NCBI GenBank assembly: GCA_033026295.1
Contig: CM065183.1
Coordinates: forward strand, 21,119,202 to 21,183,201
Length of the DNA: 64,000 bases
Origin: Channa striata
Lineage: Eukaryota > Chordata > Actinopteri > Anabantiformes > Channidae
Direction: 5' to 3'
The notes under the pieces were generated by a model. The model searched no databases and was not told where the DNA came from. It worked only from the letters and a program-made list of their open reading frames with translations. Numbering within the stretch: the stretch's first letter is position 1; each line of letters begins with the position of its first letter. Below, one piece after another: positions 36,901 through 51,900 of this stretch. The translations under genes were made by a program, and so were the position numbers.

Positions 36901-39900
36901 TTTGACTGTAAGTTGTCATGGTAACAAGAATCATTCAACATCTTTTTTTCCGCTTTTCAGGTCGAGGAGCTGAGTGAGAAATCCACGCAACACGAGTCGT
37001 GATTCAGCTGAATAAATGCAGCGCTCACAACAAATGTGAATGTTACTGCACAAAGTCCACAGAGTCCATGTGTCCATCCTACAGAGGGGAACGAGGACCA
37101 GCATTCAAAAAGATACGGGTTTCTGACTTTAATTTCTTTTTTTTTTTTTTTATCTCTTCCCGTAAGAAAAGTCCACTCCTTTTAATGACGGACAAAGTCC
37201 AGACAGTCACATGAAAGGACATGTCCACGTTTTCACACAGAGGACACACACCTGTCCTCCACCTCATGTGCCACAGGCTCATTTTGACGACGCAAAAATC
37301 TAACGCTGCGCAGTCTGACATTCGATGCTCTCAAACATTTCCACCAACAGGAGATTCCACATGTCACAGTCGTCCCGTCTGTTTATTCCGTTCATTGCTC
37401 GACTGCAGCTCAAAGTGTTTGATATTTGATATTTCTCGCTCTGAAACTTTCCAACCTGCAAACCAGGAACTTTCTCCATCTAGAAAAGTCGCCGTACGGC
37501 AGCTTCAAATGGACTAAGCGGCTAAAGTCCATTTTCTTGTTTTGGACCACCCTCCCCGTCCTGCCTCTCAGTGCATTTACCTTCTCTCAGCCCAGTGTGA
37601 CAGCTTCCTCCTGCACAAATATCCCTGCTGCACCGTGCTGGGATTTTACTTTGCAGCACACATTACTCAACTCCTCTGTTATTATGATTCGGACGACTGC
37701 AGGGTGACCATAACACGGAGGCTCTAAAAGCAGGAAGGCGTCCAACCACAGTATTTCCTCTCGCTGTAACTTTTTTCTCAACTTTTAATATCGTCGCTCA
37801 TTGTCCCCACCACACACACACACACACGCACACACACACACACACACACACCCTGCTCAGCATTAATCGTTTCACTATTGTTTTTAATATCTGCCCCGTA
37901 GTTAGAAGAATTCATTAAGTAGCTAAAGAATTAGTAAACCCGTGTTAACAAATGTTTCATAGAATTTACTTTACTCAAACTTTGTGTCTTAATGACTTTC
38001 AACAGATTAACAATGTAGCTTAAATTTGGCTTTAGGTTTGCCTGGTAAAATCGAAGCATGTGGCGTGCAGGACTGTTAGGACCACGATACTGCGCCAGCG
38101 TTGATGAAAACATCTGAGCCTGAATCTGAAACGAACCCGTTTAAAGAATCACTGTGGCACATGAGAATGAAGACGACGTTCCTTCTATGTCGTCTTAAAA
38201 TGTAACATCCAACTTCACGTGTCAAGCCAAAGTTAGACGGATGCGACGATGTAACTACAGGTAAATGGTCTGATAAGCGAGAAATGACTTATTGCTGATC
38301 GGTTAATGAAAGGAAAACACCTCGAGGTTGTAGTTGTTTACGTCCACATGAGGTGGCTGACGTCCATCTAAGCCCTGAACTCCGACAACTGTTGCCACAC
38401 ACAGACTACGCCGCGCTTGTCCTTTACTGGATGTTACTGCGTCTTTGCCCACCTGCTGCTCAGCTAGTTTCCTCTCGATCTCCTTGCTGTGACACACGTC
38501 GTAGACGACCGGCTTAGCCAGCTCGGCCTCCACACGAGACAGCCACGTCCGCAGGTTGCTCATGTTCTTATCGAGCTGCTGCACCGTCACCAGAGTCTCC
38601 TTCAGCTTCCTCACCCTGCAGGAGACAAAAAGCATCGTCGTAAGAAAACGGTCCCAGCAGAAGCAGTTTTCTCCCGCCTGTGTCTCAGTCTTTGCTGATG
38701 TGTGTATAAGCATTTGTTTTCCTGTTGGACGGATGCACCTGCTTCTAAGCAGTTTCATGATTCTCACTGCTTGTTCTTTCTTGAATTTCTTGAATCCAAG
38801 TTTCAACACCCTGTAAATGAATAGCAACACATGCAACTTTTGACTCTTTGGAAAGACGTCTGTATGCCTCATGTTAGAGGAGAAACGTCCCAACGTGAGA
38901 CGCATTGAGATGCAGCGTGAACACAACCCTGCTCTCAGTGCAGAGATGTTGAGCGTCCACGGTGGGAATCACACCCGTCAGTCTGCCGTCGTTAGCGCTC
39001 GGCTCGGCTCTAAGCCAGAGATTCTCACTGATGGCAGGATGTCACAGTGTCTGGAAAGGGCCGCCATCGTTCTGTGAGCCGGCCTGACCTACATCTGACT
39101 GAGAGCCGGGAGGCGTCTGGGAGTGACGCTGCATTCCCGTTCAGCTCCCGTGTCACTGACCTACATCAGTTCATTCCTGTGCACAAACCAAAACAGTGCA
39201 GTGTCACGTGACAGCAGCCAGTAACCGCGTGGTTTTCTGTCGCACGTTTCCCACCTTTTCTTGAGATTGTAGCACTTTGACGCTGGGATGTATCGTGAGC
39301 TTTTTTACAGTGGCAGGCACAATCATAGTGTCATCGTGGTGCTCAACACGCACATGAATGTTCTGACACGTGGAAAGGAACGTGCAGCATGTGCAGGTGG
39401 CGTTTAAACACATTAAACAAAGCCCAGCTGAGTAACTTTCACAAACTATTATACAGAGAAATGGGCGAATCAGCGTCTGCTGGAACTCCGTGTTTTTCTG
39501 GTGTGAGCCGTCTTACTGCGCCACAAGCCCACAGACACTTCAGCAGGTCCTGATGCATCGGGCTGCCGTCGATCAGCAGTAATAACCTTAGTGCAGCTGA
39601 AGTCATTTCACATCACAGCAGCTGCATCATGCTTTGATTGTGTGTCTGAGGCGCTGATCCTGGGGGGGTGGGGGTAGGGGGGTCTGTGGTCGTGTCTTCG
39701 GCCCGTGATGCAGCTGCAGGAGTGCGTGTGCAGTCAGGTGTCAACTCACAGCTGCATTTAGAGCATGTGAGGACGTGGCAGCGCAGAGCAGACGTGGGGA
39801 CACGCACACTCCTCGCACACCTGCTGCCATCTTGTCTAAATACCGACACACAGGACGTGACTGAGCTGAGCTGAATTCGCTCTGGACGACTCGGCGTGTG

Positions 39901-42900
39901 TCTGTCCGTTTACATGCCTGCACTGACAAAGCCCGGCCCATCCCCCTTTCTCCCTCGCCCGTCTCTCCCCCACCACCTCCTCCTGCTTCTTCTATTTACG
40001 ACAACAAAAGACCCGATCTGCTCCCCTTTGACCCCCGCAGCCTCATGCCGACCGGGTGTGTGCGAGGAGGGCTTGGGATCGGGGCGAGAGGTACTTACGT
40101 GCTGGTGAGGAGGCTCGTCCATGGCGATGGCTCATCCGCTAGCACACACAGTCCCCCCGAACCCCTCCCCTCCCCGTTCCCTCCTCCCTCGTCCTCCTCC
40201 AGCTTTTGCAAACAGCTGGATGCAGTAAGAGGTTTGCTCAAACACACATTTGGTGGGTTATCACTGACTTTTTTCTCTATTTGCCATTTGGTCCATAAAA
40301 ACATTAGATACTAAAAAACTGCATCACAGGTGAAGACAGTCGTGTGTTCAACTTACTAAAAAATGTAAAACTAATTCTCACATTTAGGAAGCTGGAAGAA
40401 GAGAATGTTTGACATTTACCTCGATGAATGGCATTAACACAAAGCTCATAATCATTTTCTGTAACTCAACTTTTCTTCAGGTTCGTGTTAAATCTTTTAC
40501 TTTTCTTCCTAATAACTAAAAACATTCGTCTTTACCGTGAGTTCACATTATGGCAGCTGCTGTCATCCGTCACAGAGCCGTGGTGCAACTGGTGAACTAC
40601 AGGTGTGCGGCACACAGGGACGTTTAATGCAAATGGATTCAAACTTGAGCAGGACACAGCAGGGCGTGAATCAACAACACAACAGCCAAACTGTCCCACT
40701 ACTGTAAATCAACAAGGCACCGAAGGACAGAAGCCCATTGAAATTAGTCCAGGTCCTGAGCAGATTACAGGTGCAGCTGTCGATTGCCGTTGCCGCAAAC
40801 TGTTAAGGCCGACACCCAGACGGACCCAGCAGGAAACCTGAGACTGGAAAACCTCCATCTGCCGTCTCCTTCCATTTCAACTGAAACAGCCTGGGGTTCC
40901 GAGCAATAAGAGTGAGTGATACATTCACAGGTCTGAATGAGGCGCTAATAGTCAGGACAGGCTGACGAAACACAGCAAATATAAATCTCCACAGCATATG
41001 GAACATGGGTGTCTGTTATGTAAATGTTCGCTGTGCGTTGCTGTGAAATGCTTATTACTCGCAACTTATAAAGGAACCTGGTGTGAGGGAAGAAGCAGGA
41101 AGTTGTGAGAAAGAAAAAGAGTTTCGATCATCGGCAAGGAATTCAACCATACACCGGATCAGACATAACATTAAGACCACCTGCCATGAATTCTACTTTT
41201 ACAAGGTTATAAGAGGATGGCGGTTCTTGGGCCTCCCTGTTTAAAATGAATGAGGCGGCCAAAAATCCGCCAGTGATCGTCCTTTGACAGTTTCTACTTA
41301 AAAACATCGTAGTGGCAGAATGTATGAAGCCTGAAACGTGATCAAATACATGAACCGATTAGTCCACGCACACGCTGGGATCCTGACTCTCACAGGACAC
41401 AGTCTCTGCGTCGTAATACAAGAAGTTTGACATCATCACCATGACAACCAGAGCCAAGTGGCCCCAAGTGTGCGCTTTACTTTCTTAATGTCAGTATCTG
41501 ACCACTAAATGTCAACACATTCAATTCAAAATAAAAGCTCAGCTTCAAATTAACGACTCAATAAACTGTATTTAAGCAAAAGACGTAAATCTGCACATGT
41601 ACCGGTGTGAGGCGCTGACGACGGCGTTTTTTAAGACAAACATCTGCCTCGCATGCATCTTAATCACACAATAAGGAGAAAGGCTGAGGGCCTGTCAGCA
41701 CAATGGCTCGCGTCAGCAGACGACAGCTGCTGGGCCGGGCGGCGGAGCGGCCGGTTTGCTTAGTGGGACAAAGACAAGCAGTGGTCCCAGTGTCAACGCA
41801 GCTAATCCCTCAGATAGTCAAATGTGAACCGTCATCGGCCACAACTTAGTGAGGCGAGACTCGGACGCCACAGTCACCAACGCTGAATCAGCTCCATGTG
41901 AGCATCACCGCTCAGAGTCGATGCTCAGTCTTCAAATGTTTTTTCCCCTTAATGTTTCGCAAACATTCATGTAGGTAACAAAAATCTTCCTCTGAGGTGT
42001 AATCTTAGTCCAGTCTTCACGTTGTTGTTCCAGGTGGTCGTTTCCACGGGTTTTCACTGACGCTTACGTACAGAGACTGAAGGTCACAGTAAAACTATTG
42101 TCGAGGGGACTTTGTCCCGGTGAAGGATCCACCGACTCCTTATTTCTTTGACGAATCTCTGCTTCCAAATCCGCTGCTCTAGGTTTATTCTTATTTTCAC
42201 CTCATGCAAACGTACCCACCCAAAACCTCGGTGAGCCAACACCACGTTTGACTGTTGGACTGGTGCTGCTCTCCTGTTCTCTTTACATGCACACCTGTGC
42301 AACTAAATTATGTACCTCTGGTCTCATCAGACCACGTAATCTTGTTCACGTGCTCCTTATGATTTTTCAAGCTTGTAAATAAGCAGTTGTTTTCTCCCAG
42401 ACAACCCAGATTCATCCAGGACTTTTTTCCACCTCTGAAGACTCTGTCAGGTCTCCTGCGGTTGGTCGTGGCAGGTTTCCTCTTTGAGTCATTTTTCTTG
42501 GCCTTCCATTTCTGGATTATTCTCTCCACAGTTGGTAAAGGAACGACGGGAAATCACGATTTAACCACTTGCACATTTAAAGTGCAAGGCCAACCGAACA
42601 CACCTGGTGCATCTCTTCAAGCACTAAGTGAGTCTTTTACAGATCAGACACCTGATTTTAGGTATTAAACATTTATCAAAAAGGAAGTAAACTTTTCATA
42701 TAGTTTAATAATTTTACCACAACTCTCTTTTTAGTAACACCTTGACCAAGTTTTTGTATTCGTACTAGCCAGATGTGCGTTAAATATTCCGCTGACAAAT
42801 AAACATTTTGTGTCTTTTGAACTTTTAACATAAGGAAGTGGAAACATTTTCTCTAAAAAGCATCTAAACCTGTGATACCATGGTAACGGACCAACTAACT

Positions 42901-45900
42901 GCTGTTACTCATAGTCAGGTTCACACTTATGTTAGTAGGAAACCTGGTGGTCATGAATGACTTACTGGGCTTTTAGTTATTGTTATAATTATTATTATTA
43001 CTAGAGTTTGCTTTCTTAACTGTACATGTGAAACATCCCCCCACATCCCCCAAGGTCCTGATGGATGCGGATGTCTTTGCCATGAATGCGTAAAACCACA
43101 TTTCTGATCATCTTCCCATAAAGACAGAACGAAAGGCTGCAGACAGGGAAGGGGGCGTAATTAAGAGCTGAGAAAATAAACACGACGCCACTTTTTTATC
43201 CAATCAAAATCTACACAAAGGCCAGCTGAGACTGAAACAAACGTTCATCTGGATGTGTGTTTGTCTCTGCACAAAACAAAAAGACAGGAAGCTGTTTCTT
43301 CTATCACTGAAATCTCTGAGCCACGCCTCCACATTCAGTCACCGGAGGAGAATGTGATTACTGGTCTGCAGCAGGTGTGTGTGGATTTCCAGGTTCTGTA
43401 AGAGCGTGTAAACATGTTCCCGACGGCCCCGCAGCCAATGCTGAAACGGTTCCTTGACCACGTTAAGCAGCTTGTAAAGGCCAATCAAAGAGACGCGGCA
43501 CATTTATCTGCTTAGTGGGTTTTGACCCTCTCACTACAGTCTGACCCCGAGCATTTATCACCGGTTGGGCCACAACTGAGACAGATGTGTCGAAGAACTT
43601 GACTGTTCTGCACAGAGCTCCGACCTGAACTTCAGTCAACATCTTCTGGAGGAACTAATGAGGATCTCTGTGGCTCTTAATCATTTTACATCCAACTGCA
43701 CAATCCTTTACAGCCAAGAGGCTCGTGCCCCAGCAGCAGCCCGTTAATGGGCTTTAGCCTTGTTATGCTGGTCAGTCCCCGAGGGGACGGGGAGGGGGGG
43801 CAGAGCCGCTGTTGTGCGTCATGCTGCCTCTCCACCCTGTGCTCTCATCTATTGTCAGACACGGGGGACAGATCTCTATACTAACAACTTGTCAGTCATG
43901 ATAAAGGGCGATGACCATGAACCACATGGCTTCATCCTCTCTGCTGGTTTATGCTCTTGCTAAAAAACAGCCTCGTAGAGTCAACAGCTTCTGAAGTGCT
44001 TACAATTCATTTTACTTACAATTCATTTTTAAAAATCCTGCAAATAGAAGATGGAAACATGATTTCACACACACACTGGTACAGAGCCAAGTAACTGGAG
44101 CCGGGTTTCTAACTATTGAACGCTGACACGCCCACAAGCTTCATTTTTGAGAGAGACACAAAATGCATCTTAATATTTGAATCACAGGAATAAAACAAGC
44201 TTTTGTTAAAATGCCAAAACGTCTTTTGTATTAAACTGTGTCACACAAACAGAGCCGAGTAACCAGGATCACTAAACAGCCACCATATGGCAGATCCATG
44301 GAGGATAAGCCACATCCACCCCCCACCTGCACTGGTTTGACCCACCTGGCCACTGTCCTGCACATGAGTCGCTTCAGGGGATTTTATGAGCCTGCACACT
44401 GTCGCCAGGCAAAAGTCAGAGATACTCTAGCGAGATCCTTCCTGTTATCGATGTGAACACAATTACCCAGAAAATGTCCAGATTCCAACTTCAGCAGACT
44501 GTGGGTGAAGGTTCACGGCCTGGCACCAGTTCAACAGGAAGACAAAAGTCACCTACAAATCTCAACTGTCCCAACCATTAAATGCAGCTATGATCCAAAG
44601 AGCCGTTACAGTTTATGACTAGAAACTATTGAATCACACAGAAATATTTTGCATTTATGGATCAACAGCCCAGTATAATATGAAAGCGGGAGAACAAAAC
44701 TGTGATTGTCAGGTGTAACTGAAACATGAAAGCAGGGTGCAAACAGATTAAAGGCTGAGGTCCGCGGGTTAAAGCTCACACTCCCATCACAGGAGCATCT
44801 GCAGGCGTGTCACTAGCTTTTTAAATGTGGAGTTCCCAGCCCTGCCCGGGCTTTGACAGGCAGCAGGACGTGCTCAGAAATACATCTTACCAGCGTTGCT
44901 TTCAGAACAAACCGTGCTGGTGGCTGGTGGCTGGTCGCGGCTGCAGCTGGCGATGTGCGATGAGCTGCTGTTCACGTTCACACTGCATGAAGCTGCTGCA
45001 TGGACATTTCAGTGGCTCCCTGAGATTTGCAATTTGTGGATTATTAATAGCATCACGCCACCCTCTCTCAGCTCTGAGCATTCTGACTCTAATCTGCAGC
45101 TGTGCTCTGTTTGCTCCCATTCTCAGGATGGAAAGCAACAACACAGAAGAAGCGGCACATGCTGAACTTTGGCGGGAATCAACACGGGTTTTACGGTCTC
45201 AGAACATTTTGTGGAAAATGTAGTTGTACAATTAAAAAGCAAGTGTGACGAAGAGCCTGGTCATCACCTCGCAGCCTAAACACAGCTGCCACACACAGCA
45301 TCTAACGAGTGTGTGAGCCAAAGATCAATCACTCTAACAAATTTCTTTCCAACAGCCTGGGTTTAGTCCAGAAAAAGGTGTCCACTGTTGTAGAAGGGGA
45401 TCTGCTAAAAGGTGCAACAGCCTTAAAGTCAGACTCAAAGGCCGTCATTTCTTGTAGTTATTGATCAGCAGAGCAAAAGACGTTCTGCAATCACAAGTTA
45501 GTCATCTAGTCAAAATGCTAATTTAAGGTTTCGTCTGCAGAGCAAAATGCAGCAGCAGCAGCAGCAGCAGCTGGTCTCATCCACCGTCACGTCTCTGCAC
45601 CGGCTTCCTCTAGATCAGGGTTCAGCCGACCGAGTGGTCGACTCCTGCCAACCCTCAAACCCAAAATCCTTCGTATTTCCTGTAACACAAAACTCATATC
45701 TGTCCTATTTTGCACGCGTGTCTCCTGAATCTCACGGTGCTTTAATGTTTATCTATATAGTCAGTCCTCCACGCTGTTTCCCAAAAACACGTGTTTCCGT
45801 CCCGTTATAAACCGGTCCCGTTTTAGGCTAAGCAACCAACCAAACGACACTGCGTTCGATCTGAACAAGCTCAGCTTTCTTCACATTCAGTGTTTCTGTG

Positions 45901-48900
45901 TGAAACATCTTCACGTGTTTGAGTACGTTTCATCCCACTTGCGTTCTGTTCCTACCTGGCCTCGATGTGGTCAAACAGATGCTGCCAGCGGTCATTCACG
46001 TCCTTCAGCTTGTCGTTAATGTCCGTCTCTTTTGTCTTGTTGCTGGCGGTGATGAGTTGTTCTCCAAGCTGCTTCAGATGGGTTTTATTCTCACTGAACA
46101 GGTTGATCTCCTCCATACAGTCCTGAAAGGAAAACGGGTCATTATCGAGACTTTAGGTGCAAAAACAAACGTTGCTCTGCAGGTTGGTTTTATCGTGGCC
46201 TGTCGACCAGAAATATGAACAGAACCAAATTCTTCTGCCAAGAGTCTGTGTTTCAGGGGAAAACAGTAAATTTAAAGCCCCGGACCCTGACGAGCTTTAA
46301 ACTACAGAGTTAATGCATCAATCAGCTTTTTCCCGAGCCACAAACGCACCATAAGAAATGAGAAGGACTGTGGGTTGGACACCTCGTCCCTCTAACAGCA
46401 GGAGGTCTTAAGCCCAGACTGTCCCTACACTGTCCAGTCTAACATGGAACACGTCACATCTCTACACAAACTGAAAAGCTGAGGTCTGTCCCCTCACAGC
46501 TGCAACTGTCTAAAACCAAGAACTGACAATCAAAATGCTACAACTCCTCTCTATCACTGTCAGAATAACCGGTGGTGTGCTGGCAAGGCCTCCTACCTTC
46601 TTGAGTTTCTCCACCATTTCCTCGATGTTCAGGTCCTGGTTGTGCGCCACCTTGTTCTCCATCTGCGTCAGCCAATCACACAGCTCCTTGTTCTTCTCAT
46701 TGAAGATGATCCAAGCGTTCAGACGGTCGGCAATCTCCTGTTTGCGCAGAGACACCTGCACCAAAGGGGATTCGAAGAAATGTCATGGTTCTCGTACTGT
46801 GAGAGGCTCAGTATAGCAGAAGTCATAACCTGATCCTCTGCAGAGCTCAGTTAGATGCCTTTAATGGTTCTGTCTCATCCCCTGCACCACAGACGCTCCC
46901 TGCAGATAATGTGTATTTAACTGCCTTCCTCTCTTGTAAAACACGTCGACTTTCAGCATTTAGGCGTAATCGTGTCGAGATGGGCTCACTGGTGATTCTT
47001 TCTTCCAAACAGTCCACACAGAACAAAAAACACATCCCGACTCTGAGCTCATGAGTACGTTTTTGTCGTTGTATTTTTGGCTTTATAAAAATATTGTCTT
47101 TCTTCCTCTGGTTACCTGCTCATCACGTGGCCACTTATACAAAAATCGTGGCACAGCCTGCTGCTGCTTGTGGACTCTTGGTGGTTCAAAGATAAAGACA
47201 GAAACATCCCAGCTTAGCTTCTCTGCTTCCTGTTAGTTAAGTGCAGCCACTTAACTAACGGTAACTCCAGCTGCTCCGTGTGTGGACACACAAGCAGCAC
47301 AGAGTGAAAGTCAGTGGAGACCCCCTCCCCCAGACTCATTTGAATACAAAAGCGCTTCTTCCTGAAGCCTCTCGGCTCGTGACAACATTTCTCCTCTGTC
47401 CCCATCTGTTGCTCTGCTCCCACAATGACACTGACAACCCCCCACCCAGACCTGTTGTTCTCCTCAGTGGCAGAGAAGATTTACTGACCTCACTCTTCAT
47501 TAAGAGCTTTTACACTTTAACGCTCGTGACTGAGAGTTAAACAGATAAAAAAGGAGACGAACACACCGTTCAGCACACGCACTGCCGACACAAACACGTC
47601 AGATGACCGATGACAAAAAACTACGTTTCTGCATTTGCTCTTTTAGCCTTTGCTCAAACTTCATCCTTCCTCGGTTTCTTCAACCCGAAGCAGTTTGCCT
47701 GAGCTGCTCATGTCGCAAACCACCAACATCTTAACTCTTTGTTTAAGAATATGTTTTTTTTTAACCTGTGAAGCGAGATAAGGCATTTAGCTAAAACTCC
47801 AGACTTCCCGTTGGTCCCAAACTCACCTTGAGGCAGAGTTCCTCCCACTGGCAGTGCAGGTGCTCCACCTGCTCCTGCAGCAGCAGGACATCGTCAGCAA
47901 TGATGTACTGGGACAGATCTGTCTTCATGGTCCTCAGCTCCATCAGGCTCTCAGCCCAGTCCTCCAGCAAGTCCTCGTTCTCCTGCATACCATAACACAC
48001 CAACAGTCACAACAAACGCTCGGGGACCCCCTCCGCAGCTCGCTCTCTCACTGCCCGAGCCCTTTCTCTGTCTGTGCCTCTGTCAGTCTCTTCTCTTTCT
48101 ACCCCGCCCAGAGAGGATTAAGGGCCGCAGGCTGCAGGCTGGGCCAGGGCAGTGGTGACGGGTGAGGGGGGAGGGGCTGAAGGAGAGGTGGAGGATCAAG
48201 GCTCCGATACATCACAGAGGATGAGGTTCGAGTTTCAAACTTGGCTTTGCTCTCTGAAATGTTAAGTGATTGTTTCCCCTCAGACATAATGTGCCTGCTG
48301 TGTCCGTGTCTACAGCTCAGCATTTCCAGCGTTGGAGAACGTTTAAATTATCGGCTCACAGAAAGCAGGGTTTCAAGAACCCGGATTTCATACATGAAAG
48401 TAGGTTTAAGATCGGGGTTAAACTTAATTTTGCTTTTATGTCTTTTAAAAAAGTCAAGCTGTTTGTCTTTAAAACTGAAAATGACTCTCATGTCTGGAAC
48501 ATGATGTTTGTAATGGATTTCTCCATGATTTCTACCAACTGCACAATCCAAAACGTTTCAGACGTCATGCGTCTCACACATGCACAAGAAGAGGCGGGAC
48601 AGAATCCCACTGACTGACATTTATACTTTAGAAATAGGAGCTCTGGTCAAAGTAAAATCCACCGCCACCACCAGGTGTTTACAGATGTACCTTGTTGAAT
48701 TTCTCTGTGTTCTGCAGCTCGTCGTCACAGACTGGCATCGATTGGTTCAGTCTGGTCTTCACGTCCTTCAGCTGCAGCGTGCTGTGTGCTAGTCCGGCCT
48801 CGCAGCGCTCCCAGGTCTGAGACACAGTGAAACAGCTTGTAAATAAACTCACAGATGATAGGTTGACAGGCTTTGAGAAAGGAAAGACGCTGCTTTACGA

Positions 48901-51900
48901 AGTCACCGACTTCCTAAACACATCGTCTGTCAATAATTAGAGCAGATTGGATTAACTCTGCTGCTCTGGGCCAGATGTCCATGACTGTCCAGACGACGGG
49001 TGCCTCTACCCGCAGCTCATACAGGCCAACTAAAGTGTCATTTTATCTCTGTGTCATGTTTGACATGGATGATGCTGCCTGGACGTTCGCTAAGCTTTAT
49101 GAATCTTTTAGAAAGATTCACTGATCCACCAGTCAAATGTAATGAAACCAAAATGAACGACACTTAAACAGGAATCAGAGGCTGATGTAACCGTCCCAGA
49201 GGACACAGCTCCATTTTCTAAAATCTCATTGATTCTGTAAATCCAGTGGAATCCGACTCTCCCGTCCCACTGACTGGGGACCACTGCTCTGCTATTACAC
49301 AGTTAAAGCTGCTTCATAAAATCCACTGATGATAATCCAGAGGTTACGGTTCTACCGTGTATCGTGTGAGGGGACGACGGTTCCCCGGGAAGGAAAACAG
49401 CCACAGATGCTCTGTATAAATTTACGGCACCGACGTGAAACAAATTTCAGCTGAAAATTTTAACCAGTTAAAAACAGACATGATGTAAAAAGCCTCAGCG
49501 CTAAAGCTTTACTGCGAAATACAGGAACCACCAGGAGCGGATTATTTTTCCATAAATAACCAGGTCAAACTTGTGGTTTGTCATTAAGTTGGACTTAATT
49601 ACAGTGAGTTGAGAACTGATACTTCAGCCTATGAAACGTTATTTCACGACACATGACACTGCAGTACGTGCTGCTTGTTTGGCAGCTAAACAGCTAAAGC
49701 TCAAGTTCTTTCATCAAATAGGAAGATTGAGAGGACAAGAGGTAAATTAAAACCAAGTTAACAAATGGGCATTGATCAAAACGAAGAACAGAGAGGAAAG
49801 GATAAATAGACACTGGAACAAATCCAACAGACCCACGAGTCAGTGGGTGAGACCCAAATATTTCAGCTGGCCTGTGGTAAGACGTTCCTAAAAGTACAGA
49901 GGACGTGGGAAAGCACCTTGAGAATGGCCTCAGTGAGCTCTATCCTACGGTCCAGCAGGCTGCGGAGGTTGTCCCACTCCTCCTGCAGGTTTCCCAAATC
50001 TGTCTGAAGCTGAGCCTGGGTCTCCTCGTCCCCCATGCAGAAGAGGTGTCGGCCGACCTCCAGCGTGTGGACGAAGCTGCACTGATGTCTTTGGAACAAC
50101 AGCTCTGTGTGCTGTTAAAGACGAAAAAGGGCGAAAAGGAAAGTGTGAGAGGAATAAAGACAGAAGACGGTCCGAGTCCTGCTGCTGTGGTTGAACTGAG
50201 AAATGATTAGCTGATGGACATCAAACATCTAAATACTGCATCTTCACTCAGTCAATTCAAATCTCCTCCCACTTCTTGGGAGTAATCAAAGGTTCAAAAA
50301 GAATCGTGATGGGAAGACCCGTCCCAATCATCAGTGCCTTTGTGGCGTAAATTCAATCAGCGGCTGTAGAGTTTTGGAAATCAGTGGTAATTACATCACA
50401 AACCTATAATGAAAAAAAATGCTCCACTGAAACAAAAAAACATAGCAGCCTTGAAGAGGGACAGCAATGTTGGAATGTATTCTGTGCACTGAATAATAAA
50501 AATAAATAAAAGTAGTCCATGAATGGTGCCACCGTTTTCCTTCTGAGGCTGTCGTGCTTTGATGCATCAAAATATTCCTTTGTCTTAAATGACACGTTGA
50601 TTTTTTTAAATTTGTACGGTAATTTAATTTACACGACACTAAAAGACAAAAACGTCCAACTAGCAACAAGTGTTTGTTAAACACTTTTCTTTGATCCCTA
50701 TAAATTAAGTTTATAATAAATTGTTTCAACATCTGAATCCTGGACAGAATTTCCACCTCTAACTGCCTTTACTGTCCCTGATTTTCCAGTCCTGCTGCGG
50801 TCCCTCTCACCAGGAGCTCCTGCAGGGAGCGTCGGAGCTGCTGGAGGCTGCAGCGGGCCGGTCCCACAGTGGGGAGGAGGTTCTGCGTATCCGACAGGAA
50901 CTTGTGCAGTTTTCTCAGGCTGCGCTTGTACAGGTGCCAGTGCTTCACCAGCCCTTCAACCAGGGAGCGGCGTTGGTCCACCCGCTGCAGCGCCGCCTGC
51001 CAGTGCTCTCTGAGCTGGGCCAGCTTCAGAATAAAGTCACTCCTGTGAAGACAAGAACAAGCCAGTGCAGCACTGGACTGAGCCAACTTTTTGCTTTTTA
51101 CCTCCATTATTGTGTCTTACAGTCTTTGCTGTAGTAAAAGGAGAAACTTTACAAGTACCTGTCCTCCACCTCTCCTTTCTGCAGCAGCTGAAGAGCTTCT
51201 GCGATGACTGAATGTAGGATCTGGTGGCCGATGGAGAGCTCCGCCTGAAACCGCTGAAACACCAGCAGAGATCAGGATGACACACATCCATTACGATGTG
51301 TGTGTTTGGAGTGTTGTGGGTGTGTGAGTGTGTTAATCATGCTTGATACCTTGTGTGTACAGAGCTGCTGTCTGAGGCCGATGTAAGATCCGGCCACGTC
51401 CACAGCCAGACTGTCTTCCATCCTCTGCAGGAAAGACGTCCAGCTCTCGCACTTCTGCTCAAAGCTCTGCTGCCTTAGCGCCTCGGTCTGCAGCTGACTG
51501 CGTAGTCCATGAAAAACAAATCCGTCAGTTAGCAACTCCACCACATTTTATCACGCGATATTTTGTTTGGATTCTTCTTCCCCGCTGACCTGCTGGTCTC
51601 CTCAGCTCTGGCGGAGGCGTCTGCCCAGCAGCGGTTGAGGCGTCGCAGGTGACGTGCCGCAGCGTCACTCAGAGTCAGGCTGCAGCTCAGCTCATTCAGC
51701 ACGTCGAGCTCAGCAGACAGGCCGCTCAGCTCCAGGAGACCCGACTGCAAACATATGGTGGATTCTCAGACTCGGAGGGATCACAACAGTCTGGGCGACT
51801 GTTCACATGACACGGAGCTAAACAGGCACACTGGTTCTGTCCCCTTTCAAGACCTTTGTTACTTTGAGGTTCGTCCTCCTTGCCTCCTTTGTTCTGTGGT

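Larger units (their letters stand above)
35249..38452 (-). other. syne2: syne2 intron with degenerate repeats
   Basis: Contains a repeat-like stretch at about 36385-36780: cagtcgtgtccaaacgttgg at the left and attgtggtgggacctt within, both reminiscent of dispersed fish DNA transposons. Also a poly-T run at 37138-37151 and a (CA)n run at 37811-37851. No gene seen. Confidence 0.65.
38616..45955 (-). other. syne2: Longest syne2 intron (7.3 kb)
   Basis: Holds a candidate internal first exon (40099-40122 and upstream), a G-run cluster at 39661-39682, repeat fragments at 41150-41290 and 42080-42560, and a (CAG)7 run at 45550-45570. Open frames elsewhere are not supported. Confidence 0.75.

Noticed and set aside
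37801..37860. CRISPR-like regular repeat
   Set aside because: It is a simple CA microsatellite; no spacer-repeat structure exists anywhere in this vertebrate window.
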